DNA from: Brevundimonas bullata
Lineage (GTDB): Bacteria; Pseudomonadota; Alphaproteobacteria; Caulobacterales; Caulobacteraceae
Length of the DNA: 64,000 bases
Reading direction: 5' to 3'
Assembly: GCF_014207965.1 (NCBI RefSeq)
Contig: NZ_JACHLM010000002.1
Span: forward strand, 62,001-126,000
How positions within the stretch are numbered: the stretch's first letter is position 1; every line of letters starts with the position of its first letter. The notes under the pieces were generated by a model that worked only from the letters and a program-made list of their open reading frames with translations, searched no databases and was not told the DNA's origin. This document shows positions 54,256 through 61,903 of this stretch, piece after piece. The translations under genes were made by a program, and so were the position numbers.

Positions 54256-54813
54256 ATGGCCAAGCCTTTACGCGAACTGCACGATGTCGAGCTCGCCGCC
54301 CTGTCGGCGGCGGGCGGGCGTCGCGAGTTCGGGGAGCTGGTGCGTCGCCACAGTCCGGCGGTGCGCGGTCTGCTGCGTCGGATGGGGGCGCAACCCGCGC
54401 TCGCCGACGACGTGGCCCAGGACGCCTTTCTGCTGGCGTTCGAGAAATGCGCCGAGTTTCGGGGCGAGGGGACCTTCGGCGCCTGGATCAAGCGGATCGC
54501 CGCGCGCATCTATCTAAAGCGCCGCTCGAAGGACGCCCGCTATGTGGCCGAGGTCGAGAACGACGAAGTCGCGCCCAATGTCGACAGCGCCGGACGCATG
54601 GACCTGGACGAGGCGATGAAGGGGCTAACCGAGCCAGAGAGGCTGTGCGTCTCCCTTTGTCACGGGGCGGGCCTGTCCCACCCCGAAATCGCGGCCGCCA
54701 TTAATTTGCCGCTTGGAACGGTGAAATCTCATGTCAAGCGTGGTCTGGATAAACTTCGGGCCCGGCTCCAGTCGGAACCGGTTGCTCACGGGAGCGCGTC
54801 CCATGTCGGTTGA
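54256..54813 (+). CDS. ECF-like RNA polymerase sigma factor, module copy 2
   Basis: A 185-residue sigma factor with region 2 (FGELVRRHSPAVRGLLRRMG, ADDVAQDAFLLAFEK) and region 4 (CHGAGLSHPEIAAAI, LPLGTVKSHVKRGLDKL). The region 4 helix-turn-helix is nearly identical in its LPLGTVKSHV core to that of copy 1. Good SD (GGGAGGGG). The next start lies 11 bp inside its 3' end, the same overlap as in copy 1. Confidence 0.9.
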   Translation: MAKPLRELHDVELAALSAAGGRREFGELVRRHSPAVRGLLRRMGAQPALADDVAQDAFLLAFEKCAEFRGEGTFGAWIKRIAARIYLKRRSKDARYVAEVENDEVAPNVDSAGRMDLDEAMKGLTEPERLCVSLCHGAGLSHPEIAAAINLPLGTVKSHVKRGLDKLRARLQSEPVAHGSASHVG

Positions 54814-55225
54814 TGAATTCGACCCTGCCATCGAGCGCCTGTTCGCGCGCGCTCCGGCCTTTGCCGATTCGGCCCAGTTCGAGGCTGGCGTGGCTGCGAA
54901 GCTCAACAAGTCGTCGCGCTTCCGCACCGTGGCGCTGTCAGTCGCGGGTCTGGTCGGTGGGTTGATCGCCGTACGCGAAGTCCTGAACGTTGATTTTAAC
55001 ATTGGTTCGTCGTCTGCGTCGGCATCGGCCGGTGGGGGCGCAACGCAAGGGTTGAGTATGGCTGGGGTGGATGCCGCCCAGGCGGTTCAATCCTTGCTGG
55101 ATCGGCTGGGTTTGGCTGGTCTGGACCTGGGCACCATGGGCGGCATGCAGATGTTCTGGGCCACCGCGGGCGTGCTGGTCGCCCTGTTGGCGGCGGGGGT
55201 CGTGAAGCTGTCTCAGGAAATCTGA
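54803..55225 (+). CDS. Membrane protein, probable anti-sigma partner, copy 2
   Basis: A 140-residue protein: soluble N-terminus (FDPAIERLFARAPAFADSAQ), a helix (VALSVAGLVGGLIAV), a Ser/Ala/Gly-rich linker with no predicted structure (about residues 68-82), and a C-terminal helix (FWATAGVLVALLAAGVV). Longer than its copy 1 relative by the linker. No zinc motif. GGGAG SD. Regulatory role inferred from sigma overlap. Confidence 0.7.
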   Translation: MSVDEFDPAIERLFARAPAFADSAQFEAGVAAKLNKSSRFRTVALSVAGLVGGLIAVREVLNVDFNIGSSSASASAGGGATQGLSMAGVDAAQAVQSLLDRLGLAGLDLGTMGGMQMFWATAGVLVALLAAGVVKLSQEI

Positions 55226-55370
55226 CCGCCGTTTTCCTGACGAAGTCGCGACCTACTGCTGCAAAAAGCCGGTCGCGGCGTAATGCCTGCGTTGCGGGCG
55301 CGGCGACGACCCTCTAGGGTCGCGCCGGTTTAGCGACCAGTCTTGGCAGCGGTTTTTGGGGCGACGTTTC

Positions 55371-56144
55371 GTGGTTGATGTCTTCGAACAAGTCGAGGAG
55401 GAGCTTCGCTCCGATCGATACAAGCGTATGGCTCGCACCTGGCTGCCGATCGGCGCCGGTCTGCTGGCGGTCGCCCTCGTCGCCGCCCTGGCCTGGTGGG
55501 GCTGGCAAAGCTATGTGACGAACCAGGCTGACAAGGCTTCTGCCGCCTATGATCGCGGCATGATCGCGCTGGAGGCCAACAACCCGTCGGGCGCGGACGC
55601 CGCCTTCGCCGAAGCTGTGAAGTCGGGCAACGCCGCCTATAAGGCCCTGGCCCTGATGCAGCAGGCTGGCATCGCTGTGACGGCGAACAAGACCGACGAC
55701 GCGGTCAAGCTGTTCGACGAGGCCGCCAAGGTCGCGGGCGATCCGATCATCGGCGATGCTGCAGCACTGAAGGCCGTCTTCCTGTTGATGGATACGGCTC
55801 CGCTGGCCGACATCCAGAAGCGCCTGGAGCCGCTGGCCGGCGACAAGCGTCCGCTGCGCGCCTTCGCACAGGAAGCACTGGCCATGGCTCAACTTCAGCA
55901 CGGCAAGACCGCCGAGGCCCGTCAGGCCTTTGTTCAATTGCAACTGGGACAGGACGTGCCGGACGACGTCCGTCAGCGCGCCCAGGCTGGCGTGCAGGCG
56001 ATTGATTCGGGCACGGCTGCCGGTCTGCCCGCCATTGTTCGCGCCGCAGTCGCTCTTCCGGCTGCAGCGCCGACCGCCGCCGCTCCGGCTGCAACGCCGG
56101 CTCCCGCACAAGCAGAAGCGGCTTCCGCCGCCGCTCGCCCGTAA
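55371..56144 (+). CDS. YfgM-like tetratricopeptide protein, inner-membrane anchored
   Basis: A 257-residue protein with a short cytoplasmic N-terminus (VFEQVEEELRSDRYKRM), a transmembrane helix (LPIGAGLLAVALVAALAWW) and periplasmic helical repeats (residues ~50-200) of the TPR_21/YfgM type, then an Ala/Pro-rich tail. In E. coli YfgM sits upstream of bamB and der and is a SecYEG-linked periplasmic chaperone; the same gene order here supports the call. GTG start at 55371; TTG 55356 is an alternative. Confidence 0.85.
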   Translation: MVDVFEQVEEELRSDRYKRMARTWLPIGAGLLAVALVAALAWWGWQSYVTNQADKASAAYDRGMIALEANNPSGADAAFAEAVKSGNAAYKALALMQQAGIAVTANKTDDAVKLFDEAAKVAGDPIIGDAAALKAVFLLMDTAPLADIQKRLEPLAGDKRPLRAFAQEALAMAQLQHGKTAEARQAFVQLQLGQDVPDDVRQRAQAGVQAIDSGTAAGLPAIVRAAVALPAAAPTAAAPAATPAPAQAEAASAAARP

Positions 56145-56167
56145 TCGACGCTTTCAGGACGCCCTGC

Positions 56168-57592
56168 ATGAACCGAACGCTGAAAGTCGCCCTGTTGTGC
56201 GGTCTGGCCATGACCGTCGCTTCGTGTGGCACGGTGCGCAACGCCCTGCCGTTCGGCCTGGGCGGTCAAAAGGAAGACGTCGCCAAGGCCACTGAGGGCC
56301 AGCGCATCTCGATCCTCGAGTTCGAACAGCAGCTGGCGCCATCGGCCGCCCTGTCGGGCCGTGACTTCTTCCTGCCGGGACCTCAGGCCGCCACGGCCTG
56401 GACCCAGCCCGGCGGAAACGCTGAAAACTCGATCGAGCACGTCATCGCGGCTCAAAACTTCTCGATCGGCTGGAAACGTGACATCGGCGTCGGCTCCAGC
56501 CGCACGCGCCAGGTCATGGCGCCGGTCGTCGCCGACGACGGCAAGATTTTCGTCCTCGACGGTGAAGCCGGCGTGACGGCGGTCGACGCCGGAACGGGCG
56601 CTATCCTGTGGAAGGCCAGCGTCAAGGTCGACGAACGCGACCGCGGTCGGCGCTTCATGGGCATCGGCCTGGGCGGCGGCGGCTCGGTTGGCGGCGGCTT
56701 CGGCGGCGGCGTCGCTGTAAGCGGCGGCAAGGTCTTTGTCTCTTCCGGCTATCGCAGCATGACGGCGCTGGACGCCGCCACGGGCTCCGAAGTCTGGCGC
56801 ACCAGCGTTGAAGTGCCGATTCACGGGGCGCCGACGGTGTCGGGGCAGCGCGTGTTCGTGATCGACGTCGATAACCAACTGGTCGCTTTCAACGTCAGCA
56901 CGGGCAAGCAGGACTGGTCCTATCGCGGCATCACCGAGCCGGCCCGCATCATGCGCGCCTCCAGTCCGGCGGTCAGCGGCGACACGGTGATCGCGCCCTT
57001 CTCCTCGGGTGAACTGGTCGCCCTGCGCGCCTCGAACGGCCAGCCCGTGTGGCAGGAGGTCCTGTCTCGGACCAGCCGCACCAGCGCCCTGTCCGAGATT
57101 CGCGACATCGCTGGACGCCCCGTCATCAGCCGCGGCTTCGTCTATGCCATCAGCCAGTCGGGCGTCCTTCAGTCGATGGACATTCGTTCGGGCCAGGCCA
57201 AGTGGTCGCTGCCGGTCGCGGGCGTTAACGCGCCCCTGCCGGTCGGCGATGTCGTCTATGTCGTGTCCAAGGCTGGCGAGTTGACCGTGGTCAACCGCGA
57301 CACCGGCCAGGTTTACTGGACCCGCGATCTGAACGAGGGCCGCGTCCGCAAGGAGGGCGGTATCCTCGGCTTTGGCAAGCGCACCGTGCGTCCGGTTTGG
57401 TCCGGGCCGATCCTGGCCTCTAACCGCCTGGTGCTGGTCAATTCGGACGGCGAGGCTGTGGCCTTTGATCCGAAAACCGGCGCACAACAGTCCAGCATCA
57501 AGCTGGGTGCGGCGGCGTTTGTAGCGCCGTCCGCCTATAACGGCGCCCTCTATGTCCTGACGGACAAGGGCGAGCTGGTCAGCATCCGCTGA
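56168..57592 (+). CDS. bamB: Outer membrane protein assembly factor BamB
   Basis: A 474-residue lipoprotein: signal with lipobox VASC (Cys19) and a PQQ-like beta-propeller of tandem repeats (KIFVLDGEAGVTAVDAGTG, KVFVSSGYRSMTALDAATGS, LVAFNVSTGKQDWSY and others). BamB is the beta-propeller scaffold of the BAM complex at the inner face of the outer membrane. A Gly-rich loop (LGGGGSVGGGFGGGV, residues ~173-187) is an unusual insertion. Operon order yfgM-bamB-der is conserved. Confidence 0.92.
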   Translation: MNRTLKVALLCGLAMTVASCGTVRNALPFGLGGQKEDVAKATEGQRISILEFEQQLAPSAALSGRDFFLPGPQAATAWTQPGGNAENSIEHVIAAQNFSIGWKRDIGVGSSRTRQVMAPVVADDGKIFVLDGEAGVTAVDAGTGAILWKASVKVDERDRGRRFMGIGLGGGGSVGGGFGGGVAVSGGKVFVSSGYRSMTALDAATGSEVWRTSVEVPIHGAPTVSGQRVFVIDVDNQLVAFNVSTGKQDWSYRGITEPARIMRASSPAVSGDTVIAPFSSGELVALRASNGQPVWQEVLSRTSRTSALSEIRDIAGRPVISRGFVYAISQSGVLQSMDIRSGQAKWSLPVAGVNAPLPVGDVVYVVSKAGELTVVNRDTGQVYWTRDLNEGRVRKEGGILGFGKRTVRPVWSGPILASNRLVLVNSDGEAVAFDPKTGAQQSSIKLGAAAFVAPSAYNGALYVLTDKGELVSIR

Positions 57593-57624
57593 CTTTTTTC
57601 CTGTTTTTGAGTTAGAAAGCCGAC

Positions 57625-59250
57625 ATGGCTCTAAAAGTCGCCATCGTCGGCCGGCCCAACGTGGGCAAGTCGACACTGTTCAACCGACTCGTCGGCAAGC
57701 GTTTGGCGCTTGTCGATGATCGCCCGGGCGTGACCCGTGACCGTCGCTATGCCGACGGCAATATCGGCGACATGGATCTGACGCTGATCGACACGGCCGG
57801 CTACGAAGACGTCACCGACGACAGCCTGGAAGCGCGCATGCGCGAGCAGACCGAGGCCGCGCTCGACGACGCCGAAGTGGTCATGTTCATGATGGACGCC
57901 CGCGAAGGCGTGACGTCGCTGGACCGCATCTTCGCCGAACGCCTGCGTAAGGTGCACAAGCCGATCATCCTGCTGGCCAACAAGTCCGAAAGTCGCGAGA
58001 GCGGCGGCGGCGTCGGCGAAGCCCACGCCCTGGGCTTCGGCGAGCCGGTCGCCATCTCGGCCGAGCACGGCGAGGGCATGGCCGACCTGTATCAGGCCCT
58101 GCTGGCCGCCTCCGCCGACATCTTCATCGAAGAGATCGACGAACCGGACAAGCCGATCCGCATCGCCATCATCGGCCGCCCCAATGCGGGCAAGTCGACG
58201 CTGATCAACCGTATGCTGGGCGAAGACCGGCTGCTGACCGGCCCCGAGGCCGGCATCACCCGCGACTCGATCTCGGTCGACTGGGAATACGAAGGCCAGG
58301 CGATCCGCTTCGTCGACACCGCCGGGATGCGCCGCAAGGCTCGCGTCCAGGAAAAGCTGGAAAAGCTGTCGGTCGCCGACACCATCCGCGCCATCACCTT
58401 CGCCGAGGTGGTCGTGTTGGTCATGGACAAGGACGACGCCTTCGACACCCAGGACCTGCAACTGGCTGACCTGGTCGAGCGCGAAGGTCGCGCCCTGGTC
58501 TATGTCGCGTCCAAGTGGGATCTGGAAGAAGAGCCGCAGGCCAAGATGGCCGAGCTCAAGTCCCTGGCCGAGAACAAGCTGCCGCAGTTGAAGGGCTCGC
58601 CCTTCGTCGCTCTGTCGTCGCACAATGGTCGCGGCATCGAGCGGCTGATGCCGGCCATCATCAAGGCCTATGAAACCTGGTCGGTGAAGGTCAAGACCAA
58701 GGACCTGAACACCTGGCTGGCCATGGCCACCCAGAGGCACCCGCCGCCCGCCGTCAACGGCAAGCGCGTCAAACCGAAATACATGGCCCAGACCAAGGCT
58801 CGTCCGCCCACCTTCGTGCTGATGGCCAGCCGCGCCTCGGACATGCCTGAGCACTATCAGCGCTATCTGGTGAACAGCCTGCGTGAAAGCTTCGACCTGC
58901 CCGGCACGCCGATCCGCCTGACGGTCAAGTCCGGCGCGCCGAACCCCTATGCCGAGGGCGGCGCCAAGTCCGGTCCCGAACGCTACAAGGGCACGGCCAA
59001 GACTGCCCCGCGCAAGGTGCTGAAGGCCGAGAAGGCCGCCGAGGCCCTGTCCAATCTGCCCGGCAAGGCGCTGGAGCAGAAGAAGTCGGGCATCAAGCCC
59101 AAGGTGAAGGCACTGGGCGGTCTGAAGGCCAGCTCCAGCAAGAAGGCCGGTCAGAGCATCGCAATCCAGAAGGGCGCCCGCGGCGGGGCACGTCAGGTCT
59201 CGCGCTCGGGCCGGGTCCGCACCGGCCAGAAGCACGCGCCGAAAAAGTAG
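57625..59250 (+). CDS. der: Ribosome biogenesis GTPase Der (EngA)
   Basis: A 541-residue tandem GTPase. First G domain: G1 GRPNVGKST, G3 DTAGYED; second: G1 GRPNAGKST, G3 DTAGMRRKA; then a KH-like domain (RHPPPAVNGKRVKPKYMAQ). Acts in 50S subunit assembly. It is longer than the ~450-490 residues usual for Der because of a ~95-residue Lys/Ala/Gly-rich tail after the KH domain. An intrinsic terminator follows. Confidence 0.95.
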   Translation: MALKVAIVGRPNVGKSTLFNRLVGKRLALVDDRPGVTRDRRYADGNIGDMDLTLIDTAGYEDVTDDSLEARMREQTEAALDDAEVVMFMMDAREGVTSLDRIFAERLRKVHKPIILLANKSESRESGGGVGEAHALGFGEPVAISAEHGEGMADLYQALLAASADIFIEEIDEPDKPIRIAIIGRPNAGKSTLINRMLGEDRLLTGPEAGITRDSISVDWEYEGQAIRFVDTAGMRRKARVQEKLEKLSVADTIRAITFAEVVVLVMDKDDAFDTQDLQLADLVEREGRALVYVASKWDLEEEPQAKMAELKSLAENKLPQLKGSPFVALSSHNGRGIERLMPAIIKAYETWSVKVKTKDLNTWLAMATQRHPPPAVNGKRVKPKYMAQTKARPPTFVLMASRASDMPEHYQRYLVNSLRESFDLPGTPIRLTVKSGAPNPYAEGGAKSGPERYKGTAKTAPRKVLKAEKAAEALSNLPGKALEQKKSGIKPKVKALGGLKASSSKKAGQSIAIQKGARGGARQVSRSGRVRTGQKHAPKK

Positions 59251-59275
59251 GGCGCCGTCACAGGCAGCTAGGTTG

Positions 59276-59317
59276 AAGGGCGAGCGGTCGGCGACGACAG
59301 CTCGCCCTTTCTCTTTG
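59276..59317 (+). terminator. Rho-independent terminator after der
   Basis: A perfect 10-bp stem AAGGGCGAGC (59276-59285) / GCTCGCCCTT (59300-59309) with a 14-nt loop, followed by the T-rich TTTCTCTTTG. Ends the yfgM-bamB-der transcript 26 bp past the der stop and abuts the stop of the convergent polymerase gene. Confidence 0.85.
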
Positions 59318-60700
59318 TCAGAGGCGATGCGGAGCCGGCACGGTCCTGGCGGGTCTCCGCGTCCGTGCAATCGACCGAACGACGCGAGCCGGGTCGTCCT
59401 GATCTCCGATGACCGCCTTCAGGGCGAGGGCGACGAACAGGACCCACCGGATATTGTGCCAGTTCATGGTGATGCTCTCGGTGAGCATGGTCAGGGTATA
59501 GGCCGTCATCATCGGCATCAGCAGCCAGCCCGAGGGTCGGGCGTAGGCGGCCCACAGCGACCGGCCCCACATCTCGATCATCCAGGCCGCCAGCAGGATG
59601 ACGCCGGGAAGGCCGAGCGCCAGATAGACCTCCAGCCATCCGCTGTGGGCATGTGCCGCGCTGAACCGGGCTTCATGAGCGATCCAGGCCTGGGGGCCGC
59701 CAGCCGACTCGTCGTTCCAGACCACGCCGTAGCCGAAGCCCGTCCACGGTCGCTGCTGCATCTGATGCAGGATGCCGCTCCAGATCTCGGTGCGGCCGGT
59801 CAGGGTGGCGTCCTTTCCCAGCAGGTCGAAGATCAGGTCGCTGCGGGTGGCGATCACCAACAGGGCGGCGCAGAACACCACGATGGCCAGCCATGTGCCG
59901 ATGATCGCCCGTTTTGGTCCCCCTTGAACCAGAGCCACAAAGCCCATGCTGGCGAAGGAAAGGACCAGCACCACCAGGCTGGTCTTGGAGGTGGACATGA
60001 GCACCATGGCCGCCGCGACAGCCGCGCCGACCAGCCACAATCGGCGTCGTTGCGGGACCATGATGGCCGCTGCGGTCATGCAGATGGCCGCCAGCCCCAT
60101 GTTCTCGCCCAGGGCGTTCTTTTCCAGCCACAGGCCGCGCCAGGCGCCGGGAAACAGTTCCTGCATCCGGCCCCAGTCTGGAAGCAGAACGGCGAGCAGG
60201 AGCGACAGGATCATCATGACCGCCATCGCCGTGGCGAAGATCTCGGTCAGGGTGGTCCAGCGCCAGCGCGCAGCCAGGGCGACGCCGCCGAGCGTGGTGG
60301 CCAGCAAGGCCATCACGCGCCGCAGCGTCACATCCGGAAGGATCGACCAACTGAGTGAGACGGCGGTAAGGACCAGCAACAGGATCAGCAGCGGTGCGCC
60401 GGCCAGCGCCTTCAACGCCGTCCCTGGCCGGGTCAGGACCAGGCCGATCGCCAGGGCGTAGGCGGGGTAGAATCCGTTGCGCAGGAAGTCGGCGGACCGA
60501 ACGCCATAGCCCGTCATGGGCGCGGCCCAGGACTGGGAATAGATCAGGACGATCATCACTGAGGCCAGAAAGGCCAGGATGTCGCCATACGGGGTCGCGC
60601 GGACGAGGGGAGCCGCGGGTCTCGACGCCGCGTCAGCCGCCAACCGAACGGATTGTGCAGTCGGTCCTGAAAGTCGGCCCCCCGGCGACTGGATCGACAT
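59318..60700 (-). CDS. O-antigen ligase/polymerase-like membrane protein (Wzy/ExoQ type)
   Basis: A 460-residue integral membrane protein with about ten helices and a large periplasmic loop that includes TGFGYGVVWNDESAGG and AHAHSGWLEVYLALGLPG, the signature of the Wzy_C/O-antigen ligase superfamily. It probably polymerises or transfers a lipid-linked polysaccharide. No other wzx/wzy genes adjoin, so which glycan is unknown; holdfast or exopolysaccharide polymerases of Caulobacter look similar. AAGGGAA SD before ATG 60700. Confidence 0.82.
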   Translation of the reverse strand: MSIQSPGGRLSGPTAQSVRLAADAASRPAAPLVRATPYGDILAFLASVMIVLIYSQSWAAPMTGYGVRSADFLRNGFYPAYALAIGLVLTRPGTALKALAGAPLLILLLVLTAVSLSWSILPDVTLRRVMALLATTLGGVALAARWRWTTLTEIFATAMAVMMILSLLLAVLLPDWGRMQELFPGAWRGLWLEKNALGENMGLAAICMTAAAIMVPQRRRLWLVGAAVAAAMVLMSTSKTSLVVLVLSFASMGFVALVQGGPKRAIIGTWLAIVVFCAALLVIATRSDLIFDLLGKDATLTGRTEIWSGILHQMQQRPWTGFGYGVVWNDESAGGPQAWIAHEARFSAAHAHSGWLEVYLALGLPGVILLAAWMIEMWGRSLWAAYARPSGWLLMPMMTAYTLTMLTESITMNWHNIRWVLFVALALKAVIGDQDDPARVVRSIARTRRPARTVPAPHRL

Positions 60701-60710
60701 TGGCGTTCCC

Positions 60711-61472
60711 TTAGGCCAGGGCGTCCGCCGACAGACCATGCTTCCAGTCCTTGAAGCTGACGGTCAGCGGCGGAGTGAGGTCAGGGCGGGCCAGTTCGAC
60801 CATCAGGGGGCCGATCTCCGAAGGATGGGTCAGAACTTCGGGATCTTCGCCCGGAAAAGCTTGCGCGCGCAACTGTGTACGCATCCGGCCGGGATCGACG
60901 ATACAGGCGCGGACGGGTGTGCTCTCGATCTCGTCGGCCCAGCATTTGACCAGGGCCTCGGCGCCGGCCTTGGTGGCGGCGTACATCCCCCAGAAGGCGC
61001 GGGGATTGGCGGCGACGCTGGTGGTCAGGTAGATGGCGCGACCGGCGTCCGAGGCGCGCAGCAGCGGCTCCAGCGAGCGGATCAGGCGATAGACGCCGGT
61101 GAAGTTGATCTTCTCGATCTTGGCGAACTCGCGCGGCTCGGCGTGGGCCACTGGGGTCAAGCCCGAGGGGCCCATGGTGGCGGCGGCCTGAACCCAGATG
61201 TCCAGCTTGCCGAAACGCTCGAACAGGGCGCCGCCCAGACGGTCGATGGCGCCGCCGTCCACCAGGTCGAACGGGACCAGGGTGGCGTGCTGGCCGGTAG
61301 CGGCGAAGATGGCGTCATCCAGCTCTTCCAAGCCGCCTTGGGTGCGGGCGGTCGCCACGACGTGGGCGCCGGCCTTGGCCAGGGCCAGGGCGGTCTCATA
61401 GCCGATGCCGCGCGAGGCGCCGACGACCAGAGCAATACGGTTGGCGAGGGGAAGAGAAGCGTGTTCGGACAT
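60711..61472 (-). CDS. Short-chain dehydrogenase/reductase (classical SDR)
   Basis: A 253-residue Rossmann enzyme: cofactor motif VVGASRGIGYETAL, DIWVQAAATMG in place of the usual NNAG, catalytic YAATKAGAEAL (Tyr-x-x-x-Lys), and Ser at YLTTSVAA. NNAG replacement by QAAA is a mild departure. Substrate unknown. The ATG at 61472 is chosen; upstream in-frame codons run through the intergenic hairpin. Confidence 0.85.
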   Translation of the reverse strand: MSEHASLPLANRIALVVGASRGIGYETALALAKAGAHVVATARTQGGLEELDDAIFAATGQHATLVPFDLVDGGAIDRLGGALFERFGKLDIWVQAAATMGPSGLTPVAHAEPREFAKIEKINFTGVYRLIRSLEPLLRASDAGRAIYLTTSVAANPRAFWGMYAATKAGAEALVKCWADEIESTPVRACIVDPGRMRTQLRAQAFPGEDPEVLTHPSEIGPLMVELARPDLTPPLTVSFKDWKHGLSADALA

Positions 61473-61526
61473 GGTGCGCTGATAGCGCGCCCCGGCGTGG
61501 GTTGAAAGGGGAGCGCTACGGTGGAC

Positions 61527-61545
61527 CCTCTCCCGCCGGGAGAGG
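61527..61545 (-). terminator. Palindromic hairpin downstream of the VOC gene
   Basis: CCTCTCCCG-c-CGGGAGAGG, nine base pairs around one base, 11 bp past the VOC stop. No clear T run follows on the minus strand. The sequence resembles one arm of repeat element A (3476-3633). Confidence 0.4.
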
Positions 61546-61555
61546 TGAGGTGCTC

Positions 61556-61897
61556 TTAGTAACCCGGCGCGGGCTGCCACAGGCTGAAGCTGACGCCCTG
61601 ATCGTCGGCGACGATCGCGGACAGGCCAGACGGGCTTTCGGCGGGGATGGCGGCGTGTCCGCCCAGTTCGCGCACGCGGGCGCAGACGGCGTGGATGTCG
61701 TCCACGCGGAAATAGAGATGGGGAAAGGCCTTGTGCTCGCCCTTCGTGATGCCAAAGGCCGGATCCGATCCCTTTACGTGGGCGTAGGTCGGATGCGAGG
61801 CGTCTTCGTCGAAGGACCAGCCGAACAGACCCGCATAGAAGGCGCGGGCCTTTTCGACGTCAGGCGTATCGATGGTGAAGTAGCCGAGCTGGATCAT
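61556..61897 (-). CDS. VOC (glyoxalase/dioxygenase superfamily) protein
   Basis: A 113-residue single-VOC-domain protein. IDTPDVEKARAFYAGLFGW at the N-terminus and LYFRVDDIHAVCARVRELGG in the middle are typical. Metal ligands are not obvious beyond the His/Glu positions of the fold, and the substrate is unknown. 6 bp downstream of purF on the same strand, so probably in its transcript. Confidence 0.85.
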   Translation of the reverse strand: MIQLGYFTIDTPDVEKARAFYAGLFGWSFDEDASHPTYAHVKGSDPAFGITKGEHKAFPHLYFRVDDIHAVCARVRELGGHAAIPAESPSGLSAIVADDQGVSFSLWQPAPGY

Positions 61898-61903
61898 CCC
61901 GCC

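Noticed and set aside
55973..59370. Two long minus-strand frames (567 and 579 codons) opposite bamB and der
   Set aside because: Antisense shadows; bamB and der are unambiguous on the plus strand.
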